Of a stretch of 64,000 bases of DNA, positions 55,993-64,000 are shown piece after piece. This DNA comes from Microthyrium microscopicum (Eukaryota; Ascomycota; Dothideomycetes; Microthyriales; Microthyriaceae). The stretch is from assembly GCA_010405405.1 (NCBI GenBank), contig MU004235.1, positions 1,812,157 through 1,876,156 on the forward strand, read 5' to 3'. The translations under genes were made by a program, and so were the position numbers. Below the pieces are notes generated by a model, which saw only the letters and a list, made by a program, of their open reading frames with translations, was not told the DNA's origin and made no database searches. Within the stretch, counting starts at the first letter, position 1. Every line of letters begins with the position of its first letter.

Positions 55993-56830
55993 TTACTTCT
56001 TGGCTGCCTTGATCGCAGCAACTACAGGCTCATAAAAGCAGTCGACCAGCTTCTGAGCGCCGGTTGACTCGTTAGGATGAACACCATCTTGGGCATCCTT
56101 CGCGGGATTAAACGCATTATCTGGTGGGCCAAATTTCTTATCCTTGTAGCAGTCGGCAACTGTGACCTTGAGCTCTGGCGAATTTGCCTTGGCTGCCCAG
56201 TCAGCCAGAGCAGCATTATATTTTGGTGTATAGCTTTCGCATCCACCTTTGTTGCAAAGGGGGATCTTTGCGACCTGCCGGATGATATGGTCAGCGCTGA
56301 TTCAGGACAAGGTTTTCGTGCCGACAAGGGACTTCGAAAGACATACCACAAGCTCCTTGACCTTGGCGGCCTTCATTTCTTCCAAGCTCTTTGCATAATA
56401 TGCCATACTCTTGTCGACAGCTCGGCTTCTCCAAACGTCGTTTGTGCCCATCAGCATCATCACTACATCAACCGGTGCGGCTGTCTTCAAGAAGCCTGGA
56501 AGCGCTGACGGGATCTGGGACATTTCCCAGCCGACATGACCTTCGTTCGCCTTGTCGTAGGTTCCAGTGCAGGGGAACAGGGAGCCTTGAGATCCGACGA
56601 ATTTGAAGTCGTTGGCGGTAATGCCTCCGGCTACGATTTTCTGGTAAAGCTTTTGTCGCCAGCAGCCCTGTTGATCGATACGAATTAGTTCCCGTTTTCC
56701 ACAACCGGATGAAAGCGCTGAGACATACTCCTGCGGTGACAGAGTCACCTAGTGGCATAACTCGAACAACTGCTAGAACAGGCGTGAGAGCCGCCGAGAC
56801 GGCGAGAAGTGTGGCTGTAATCTTGACCAT
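55993..56830 (-). CDS. Secreted SGNH/GDSL-family hydrolase
   Basis: Exons 56830-56729, 56667-56347 and 56274-55993 (introns 61 and 72 nt) give 234 residues. A signal peptide spans about 1-20 (ending TPVLA). Block I is MPLGDSVTAGG with nucleophile Ser30, block III is MMLMGTNDVWR with Asn110, and block V is QDGVHPNE with Asp204 and His207. The catalytic triad and oxyanion residues are therefore all present. Members are secreted esterases or deacetylases acting on plant cell-wall acetyl groups, lipids or glycans; the substrate is not readable. A TATAAA lies 91-96 nt upstream of the ATG. Confidence 0.92.
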
Positions 56831-56920
56831 GATGGGTTGGCAGTTATTGATTTCTGCTTTTAGAGAACGACTGGATGAAATGAATAACAGTGAGCTAGAC
56901 AGATGTGGGCAGGTTCAGCC

Positions 56921-56926
56921 TTTATA
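56921..56926 (-). promoter_or_regulatory. TATA box of the SGNH hydrolase gene
   Basis: TATAAA on the minus strand, starting 96 nt before the ATG at 56830. Confidence 0.5.
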
Positions 56927-59745
56927 TCAGGGAACGACCAATAATTTAGATAAAGTAGTGGGATTCAAAAGTTCTCTGCAGGCTCTCCATAGATCAACCA
57001 ACAACGCAAACCACTTAGATGACTTTGGGATAGGTACACCATACTAGCAAGTGAAGCCCTTCACAAGCTCCGAAATGAATACTCGGACAATCCGTCAGGA
57101 ATCCCATCGTGTTGCTTACGTGAAGAAAAGGGCGAAAGAACATGGACGTTTCATAGTAGTGTATGGGCACTGGTTATGGTATCCACTGGCAGAACCTGTG
57201 TAATTGGAATCTCTAGCATCATTAATGATAATTTAAACCCTCGGGCACTTAGTAGGCGATTTCAGTCTACATATACCCCTTCAGAAGCCTTGCCACAATA
57301 TTCATTAAAAGTAGATAACTCATAAATCTACCAGGTACTAAGAGACGATGAACCATCTATGGTCATGTACCATCACTGACGCATGACTTGCAGCTTGCGT
57401 AACAAACTGTAGGAGATAAAGTGAACTATGAAGTTGAAAATGATGGCGATGGCATACTGTATGTTGAGAGTGATTTCAGTAAACCTCAATGAAGCCGTCT
57501 TCTGAAGAATGGCGAGAGGCAAGGAAAAGAAACCATTCACAGCCTAGAAGTGTTAGGCTATATTGCTTAAATTCATTATCTCTCAGTATTCACCCTCTGC
57601 TAAAAAGAAGATGCCAGGGCGTAGAGAACAGATTGTTTCATCAAGACCTCTATCTGCTATGCTATTTAGGGTCCCCATATGCAAAAGCTGTATAGTCCTC
57701 AAATGTTATATGTTACAGTAATAATGTTCTTAACCTTTTATGGGCAGACTGAAAGGTAAGCCTCACATGAAATGGACGAAACCCGGAAATGCCAATCCCA
57801 AACATCATATACATATAGCAGGGCCGCGTTGGTTCTTGGTCCATAAAGAAATCACAATGCGTATAGATCGCTATCTTAAACTACACCTCCATCACAGGGC
57901 TAGTGTCGAGCGATATACAGAGCAAATGACTGGAGGCCGTTGCAACATAACTCAAGCTTGTTTGCAAGAACTTGATCATTTTCGAATCTAGCATCTTGTT
58001 ATGAAGTGACAAAAGCTGAGCAAGTGGCAAGCAATTTTGACACTCTTCATGAAGCCCATATCTGAAAATCATGGAGCAAATTAGGCTGGCTGAACATGTT
58101 CTTGATATGTAGGGCTTTTGAGCAGGACCTGCGATAAAGACCATTATTTGACTACATTTTGCGACTCATAATAGTCAGAGAGTGTGCTGATCATTAATAG
58201 AGCTCGATGGGGTTCTTCGGGAATGCCTAACTCAAATATACCTACCTACCTACCTAGGTAGATGAGCCATCATGCTCAACATTCTCAGGGACGTTCAGCC
58301 AGCAGTGTCAAGTGAGAACGCAAGAGTTGACATACTGCCTTCATGGCAATTGATCTTTGAAATTCTTTGAAAGTTCCAGTGAAGAGAACTTCATCGCAGC
58401 ATGCATGAACTGGATTTTTGGATACTTTGTACTCGAGTAATCATGGATGCAGGGTTCTCTATCGTGGTTTGATTGTGCCAATATCTTCGCATAAAGTGTG
58501 GCTGACAAGGATTCTCCCTTACTTACCAACAAGTTGTGGTACCGCGAATTTTCTGAAAGTGGTGGCACGGAGAGCTCAAAGTATGAACACAAAAAAAGAG
58601 CGAAGCGGAAGAAGTGCATGTATGAAGAAGAAATCTGAAGGTCGTTGAGGAAAATGGAGAACGTTTGCGGAGAACGAGACCTCATCATTTTGACTCGTCA
58701 GCTTTCAGGCAACAAAAGAAAAACGCCTGTAGACATAACAGCAGTAGTTCAGCCATGGCTGGGTGCCAATATGATTGTTGGAAGAGGACGGAAGTATGAG
58801 ATTTCACTGTGGGTAGCTTCTTTGAAAATGAGCCTCGTTCGCGTTGTAGCATGAAATGGAATTCTGCCTTTGAAACCGAGCTTTGCTTTCATCAGGCGTT
58901 TTCAGAGTCTGCGTAGCTGCTCAATTCACTTCTAGTTGGAAAAGCTCTCTTGCAAGTAATCCTGCGCTGGGATGCCAATACTTCTAATCTTTGCTCTCTA
59001 TCCAAGCCAGAAAGACGACCCCTTAGATATTGCAGCATTCAACCACAACCTCACCAACGTCAACAATATCAGCACCACATTAGTAGGATTTTCTTCAAGT
59101 TCAGACTTCGTACAATTTCGTACCAGTCAAAATAAGGTTTGTACCCTGGTCCTGGACTTCATCCTTCCGATAGGTTCGTGGCCTATCTCGAGGCCCATAG
59201 GGCTTGTCACAACCCCATTTTTCGTTGATCTAGTTGAGATGATTGGGTGGATCAGTGAAACATATAGTAAACCTGGTCTATATCCAAGGTAGGTCGAGAA
59301 GAAGGTCGGCCAAGATTCGGATTTAGCCAACTTCCTCAGGTATCGACATCACTTCGAATTTGGAATTCGACCATCCAATTTCACGATCTAAGCTGCGCAA
59401 GGCATGATCTTAAACGAATTCAAATAGCCAATCTTGAGTGCTGCCGAGCCTAAGCGTGCCGCGAACTTGCTTACCAAAGCATGATCTCGCCTCTCAAATG
59501 CAGCGACCAGGGCGCAATTGCCAGATAAGGTTAGCGCCATAAGTAACATGCAGTTTTCCATCTCTCTTACAAGAAATCTTGACAAAGATATGACTTAGTC
59601 TCAGGTTCCCATGATTATGATTTTCCTAAAGAAGCAATAGTGCCCTGGTTCAGACGATGACTGAGCTTACGAGGAATGTACGACAGCTGTGATTATTCTA
59701 AATCGTTAGCTCGTGGATCTAGGAAATCAGTATGGACACAAAGTG

Positions 59746-59753
59746 TATAAATA
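59746..59753 (+). promoter_or_regulatory. TATA box of the carbonic anhydrase gene
   Basis: TATAAATA lies 120 nt before the ATG at 59866. Confidence 0.45.
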
Positions 59754-59865
59754 AGATCAACAGACTGTCCATTGAACCTTACATTTTCTTTCCAGACCCC
59801 TAATCTTTCTCCCGCCGAAGAGTCTTACTTGTCAGTTTCCAAATTCCCAGAACTATTTTACCACT

Positions 59866-60656
59866 ATGCCTACCCTCTCATTAGAAGATCTCGTTCAGAG
59901 AAACATGTAAGTAGACGCATGAAGTAAAAAAATTTCAGACAATTGATGATATAATAGAGATTATGCCCCTTCTCATACGCCAATGCCTACGTTGGAAGAA
60001 GCAGCGGCAGCTGGTGGCGACATGGAGTGCACTTTAGTCAGTAAGTGAAGAGCATATCATCTCTCTATGCTTTATGACTAACAACAGCAGTCACTTGCGT
60101 CGACTTCCGTGTCAGAGTAGAGGAGATGTTACAGCTAAACGCACAAGGTATTTGCAAGACTTGACGTCTCTCTTCACAGCTGGTCTGACATATCTTATAG
60201 ATAAAGTACTCGTCTGTCGCAATCCAGGAGGACGTGTTGCGGCCGCTATGGAACAAATAATGTTGTTCAAAGTGTTCCTCAGTCTCAAGCGAATCGTGGT
60301 CATTCATCATTCAGGTATATCTGCCTCACCCATATCGGCTTATGTTCAATTCTATAACTAACTTTGCGTCTAGATTGTGGTGCTAGTCACTTCAAAGATC
60401 ACCTAATCCGCGAAGCGCTTCTAAACCAGCATCCAGATCATCCAGAGATTGAAAACATGGTTTTCGGTTCATTTGATAAGTAAATTGTCCTTCGCATAAG
60501 AGTTAATTTCTCCTAACAATATATAGCTTGGAGCAAGGCGTTCGCGACGACTTGGAAGTACTGAAGAACTCACCATTTGTCCCTGAAGAGCTCAAAGAAC
60601 AATGTTTTGGATACACGTATGACATCAAGACTGGCTTACTCTCTCCAGTACATTAG
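59866..60656 (+). CDS. Beta-type carbonic anhydrase, apparent one-base frameshift in exon 2
   Basis: Six exons: 59866-59906, 59958-60041, 60091-60147, 60201-60314, 60374-60479 and 60527-60656. Zinc-site motifs are intact: TCVDFRV (Cys-x-Asp-x-Arg) and IHHSDCG (His-x2-Cys). NPGGRVAAA and the C-terminal EELKEQCFGYTYDIKTGLL fit the short fungal beta-CA group of about 170-180 residues. Exon 2 has one base too many: it opens in the frame giving DYAPSHTPMPTLEE and closes in the frame giving AAAAGGDMECTLV, with the shift in the run around 59996-60003. Either this is a sequencing or assembly slip in an A-rich run, or the gene is recently broken. All other junctions keep frame. The enzyme would interconvert CO2 and bicarbonate in the cytosol or mitochondrion. 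Confidence 0.82.
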
Positions 60657-61008
60657 AGCTAAGAGTGCTTGTCCAACATTGTTGAACCAATGCTGCGTTA
60701 GGGAAATAATATAGCACGGTTACATTTTGGTTAGGTGATATCATATCCATATTCAGTTTTATCTTTTACTTTTCGCATTATATGGTGCGTTTCCGAGAGA
60801 TAGAAAGGATTGTCATTGTGATATCTTAATAACGACTGCTTCAGATTTAATCTTAGCAGAGAAGGCACTAATGGGGGCCTAGAAAGTGGCCGAAAAAACA
60901 GCGATGTCACTGGCAATGTACCTTATTTGCGCTTTATGGAATTGTGGTAATCGTTTATCACATTGAACTATGTACAATTTATAAAGTCATTTAAAAACTG
61001 GCATGGCA
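60657..61008. other. Short convergent spacer
   Basis: Shared 3' region of the carbonic anhydrase and AA9 genes; AT-rich, no gene. Confidence 0.5.
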
Positions 61009-62187
61009 TCATGCTGGCACTCCACCAAGTCCTTGCTCAGTAGCTTTCCACTGTGCTCCTCTGACCACTGCTCCCGGTGGGATCGATGCTGGTGGAGGAC
61101 CGCTCATACTCGGATTGCCACCATACCCCAGATGCTTCGCGTTTACACTGGCAGTGAAAGTATCTGATGACCTGGAAGCGGCAGCAATGGCAGCAACGTA
61201 TTGCTTGTCCTTAGATGGATCACCAGTTGGACTTTGCGTTGATTGAGGTAATGGTTCAAGCTTTGGTGCAGTGCCTTTTGGTACGTATAGCTCTGGACCA
61301 GGAATGGGATATGGGGAGACGTTACGCCAAATGTCGAAATACAGTCCCCTTTCTTGCTTGAATGGCTTGTATCCGCCGGGGAATACCACGGTGTCTGATG
61401 GCTGGGCTGCGCCAGAACCTTCGACACGGACATTAAAGCAGTGAATGTAATGCTGTGAAAAGTATCCTGTAAGTCATACGGCCACTGGTTCGAATAATGG
61501 AAACTAACCTGCGGTCCCAGAAGCTTGTCAGCCTTCATGTGGTAAAGACTATCCTCAGTGGAGTAATGCAAAGCGATAAGCTCATGGCGTAGAACATAGT
61601 TTCCAGGTTTCAGATCGAATGGTATGACAGTAGAACTGACATTACCGTTGGCCATCATCTCATCCACGGCCCAAGTTTTGTTGTCTGCAGCTAGACCACT
61701 CTCACTGATCTTGAAGAACTTGAGCTTGTTGACGTCCACACTTTGAATGGAACCTTCGTACGGAGCCATGTAGGAAATGAGAGGTCCCTTATGGCTTGCG
61801 TACCATGGATTCCAGTTGAACTTGATACCAGCTCCTGCACGAACAGGAGCGACAATTGCTGGTGCCTTTGGCGATACACTGCATGCCATATCTTTGGAGC
61901 TTTGATCCGTTATGAATGGCTTTGTATGCCCCCGCGAGAAAGCAATACTTTTGACCGCATATTTGTCATCTGCGCTATGAGGTTGTTGGTACATAACGCT
62001 TTAGCAGCAAATCCATTCACGCTTACGAGTTATATGCCCAATATCTAAAATTTAAGGTTAGAGCAAAGCACCATGCATTGGTGGTCATGATTTACTTTTT
62101 CCCATCGACTACTAAAGTTTGGACTCCTCCATGAGCCAGAGCACCAATCGCTCCTCCTAGAATAACGAAAGTAAGAGAAAGACGCAT
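61009..62187 (-). CDS. AA9 lytic polysaccharide monooxygenase (GH61-type)
   Basis: Exons 62187-62096, 62044-62027, 61974-61509 and 61452-61009 (introns 51, 52 and 56 nt) give 339 residues. The 18-residue signal peptide ends exactly before His19 (HGGVQTLVVDG), which becomes the N-terminal copper ligand. The second ligand is in YVLRHELIALH, and the Q-x-Y-x-x-C block is GPQHYIHCFNV. A tyrosine-bearing SPYPIPGPELY segment matches the end of the AA9 core. The C-terminal 90 residues are a Pro/Gly/Ser-rich extension without a cellulose-binding module. AA9 enzymes cleave cellulose or hemicellulose oxidatively with copper and an electron donor. Exon 2 is only 18 nt; it was placed because it joins KK to YWAYNS and ADDKYAVKSIAF in frame. 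Confidence 0.88.
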
Positions 62188-63295
62188 CGTGGTGGTCAAA
62201 AAAATGTGATTAAAGCCAAGTCAAGTTCTTTAGCTATGCTCAAAATCTCATAAAGCGCGCCATTATTACGTAGACAGGTAGTTCCGATCTGGGGTGATGA
62301 GTTCCCTGTCGTTAATATAATTTCACAATTAGATCGCGCCACCACCGGAACTTCCGAGATGTGAACCTTACAATTTAAAAATATGATCAGATCTATATCG
62401 ATCTATAGTTCGCGATATAAGTCTTTAGTGCTGATGCCGGTAGGCATCGGACGAAAATACAAACATGATCGGTACTGTGGGCAACAATAAGCTTGCTGCT
62501 ATGCTGGATTTTCGTCCTTCAACAGGGCAGATTCGATTGATGGTTGTGTGAAGTTACTAGAGAGGCTGCACTCTCGAGTTACTAGAGAATGATAGTCTAG
62601 AATCCTTTTCCTAGGTTTTGTTCTAACCTCAGAACATGACAAAGATAAATTGAATGCGCACAATCCCTCATGTCATTGCTTTAGCACACTATTTGAACGT
62701 TTTGCGATGCAAGTGAGACCAGGCACATTCAACCCGGACTTGGAGAATGCGAAATGGTAACCAAGATCAAGCTGTATCGAAATAACGGGCTACGGTATTT
62801 CAAGGTTCCAAAAATTGTCGTTTGGGGAAGGTGGTCGTTCAAGGTGGTCGCTCAGTCACGCTTGCGACACAGGTACTTTGGAAGAAATCAAAGACCCATC
62901 GTTCTTATTTTGATGTTTGCGACTCGAATATCAAGTACTCGAATGATTCTCGAAAAATAATGTACCTGGTAATGGGTTTTTCCTGATTCCTGAGTCTGCA
63001 AGTGAAAAATGAATGGCGTCTTGGTTCTGCCTGATGGTGTACGGACCAATCAGATTAAAGGCCTTTTGACTTGAGCTTCTATCTCAACCAATGGGAAGCG
63101 AGTAGGTTTGCTATCATTGTGTCGGTCTGTCAATTCACCCTACCTCACGTTACTGCCTCTTCCACCACCTCTCACTGTTGATTTTCATCAAATCCCTTCC
63201 TCACATTTTTTGCGTCAACATTCTCAATTCCATCGAATCCAAAACGCTACAAAATCTATAGAACATAGGCCAAACACCGTCAAGCTCAGTAAACC
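62188..63295. other. Divergent intergenic region, 1.1 kb
   Basis: Head-to-head promoters of the AA9 gene and the F-box-like gene. Pyrimidine-rich on the plus strand from about 63130 to 63240, consistent with the leader of the gene starting at 63296. A plus ORF at 62754-62960 has no support. Confidence 0.5.
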
Positions 63296-64000
63296 ATGGC
63301 TACCGCTCCACTTCCGCCGAGTTTCTTACAGAGCTTACCGGTGGAGATCTTCCGCATGATTTTGGAGCAGTGTACAGAAGGGACTAAACTTTCATCGGTC
63401 GCCCATCTTAGGCTTGTGTCCAGTGAGTTTGTCCACTTGGTTTTGGAACCAGCATTTTCAATGCGCACGCCTTTCGATATCAGATTTTGTTCGCATAGTG
63501 TTGAGATACTAACCAGATGCAGAGCCATTCGACTATGAATTCCAGCGTCAAATGGTAGAGAACGACCTGTTTCGCGAAAATTGGCACCCTCTACTTCCGA
63601 AATGCATGCCCAATGTTGTCGTCGCATATCTCATTCGCCAAGTTTCTCGGGATCCTGATGAGGACGGCAAAGTCGGAAATCACCTCATCCAAACCATTCG
63701 CGATACCGCCGAAGATCTAATCAAAACTTTTCCCGACCCAGATCTGAACCTCGACAAATGCATCGAGAGCCTATGTCAAGCTACGCTATTGAGCAGTGAC
63801 CGTATAGGTCTTGACCGCTTACTGAACCTTCACGACTCGAAAGACGGGCCTGAAACATTAACACTGGGTGCAATACGCCTGGTACCAAGAACTGGGGGAC
63901 TCAAAGTCAGAATACCTCGAAATGGTCCCTGGTTGCCCCAACGTACAAAGCACGAAAACTTGCTCGTTGCCGCAGCCTGTATGGGCCTAACCCAAGAAGT
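63296..64000 (+). CDS. F-box-like protein, 5' part (cut by window edge)
   Basis: Exons 63296-63422 and 63523 to beyond 64000, with a 100-nt intron (GTGAGT ... ATGCAG, branch ACTAAC). The N-terminus is F-box-like: SFLQSLPVEIFRMILEQC then LSSVAHLRLVSKPFDYEFQR. The 200 residues visible continue in one open frame to the last base, ending HENLLVAAACMGLTQE. That last segment resembles an ankyrin-repeat start, so an F-box/ankyrin protein is possible. F-box proteins recruit substrates to SCF ubiquitin ligases. The alternative acceptor two bases later runs into a stop, which supports the chosen site. Confidence 0.7.

Larger units (their letters stand above)
56831..59865. other. Gene-poor divergent region, 3.0 kb
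   Basis: Between the SGNH hydrolase and the carbonic anhydrase. Contains a CCTA microsatellite ending in TACCTAGGTA near 58240-58261. ORFs at 58972-59292 (plus) and 59388-59585 (minus) have no secure features; the latter has a faintly ankyrin-like LSGNCALVAAFE stretch. No gene called. Confidence 0.45.

Noticed and set aside
59388-59585. Ankyrin-like minus ORF
   Set aside because: Only a short LSGNCALVAAFE-like stretch; not enough for a repeat call.
61999-62026. 28-nt intron alternative in the AA9 gene that keeps VMYQQPHS in the protein
   Set aside because: Below workable intron length; the 52-nt choice ending ATAG also keeps frame.
1-64000. tRNA, rRNA, CRISPR arrays, bacterial-type operators
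   Set aside because: No cloverleaf, rRNA core or spaced-repeat pattern noticed by eye; the DNA is eukaryotic nuclear. tRNAscan would be needed to exclude tRNAs fully.

Overview
The window reads as nuclear DNA of a filamentous ascomycete (Pezizomycotina). The evidence is: many short GT-AG introns (mostly 43-61 nt) with CTAAC/CTGAC-like branch points; typical filamentous-fungal families (HET domain, AA9 lytic polysaccharide monooxygenase, CFEM-like protein, DAL5-type MFS permease, small cysteine-rich secreted proteins); and a TA-saturated block that looks like repeat-induced point mutation (RIP). I cannot fix the class or genus from the sequence alone.

Layout. 1-4745 is gene-free, RIP-type, AT-rich fossil repeat DNA with a sharp right edge; it contains two tandem arrays. 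4746-9149 holds a long pyrimidine-rich leader and a three-finger C2H2 factor. 9886-11817 is an eight-exon ACS/DAL5-type MFS permease. 12287-14403 (minus) is a coiled-coil gene in which every intron carries one or two copies of the same 37-nt imperfect palindrome, with two introns back to back; this is the most unusual locus here. 15387-16069 is FCF1 (18S rRNA processing). 16923-18008 is a CSI2-like membrane protein and 18558-19085 a secreted Cys/His-rich protein. 20091-22763 is an 874-residue Arg/Glu-rich protein of unknown role. 22764-26558 is gene-poor. 26559-30242 is a divergent pair: a GRE2/DFR-like reductase and a Sad/YneI-type succinate-semialdehyde dehydrogenase. An aldo-keto reductase (32349-33237), a decayed BBE-type FAD oxidase (about 33702-34225), an eight-cysteine secreted protein (36077-36325), an SDR (37538-38586) and a CFEM-like membrane protein (39609-40566) follow.

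41996-46239 is immunity-flavoured: a HET-domain gene sharing a 425-bp divergent promoter with an IFI6/IFI27-like hydrophobic protein, a conserved acidic-tailed hypothetical, then a decayed partial copy of the IFI6-like gene. 47593-64000 holds a PGAP4-like Golgi glycosyltransferase, a kinase-fold protein, a 747-residue secreted or anchored protein, a secreted SGNH hydrolase, a beta-carbonic anhydrase with an apparent one-base frameshift, an AA9 monooxygenase and the 5' part of an F-box-like gene cut by the window edge.

The genes do not form one obvious pathway. Three loose themes are visible: reductive/aldehyde metabolism (26.5-38.6 kb), cell surface and secretion (16.9-19.1, 36-40.6, 53-62 kb), and self/non-self or stress signalling (42-46.8 and 50.3 kb). 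All spliced models were assembled by eye; each stated model keeps an open frame except the carbonic anhydrase.
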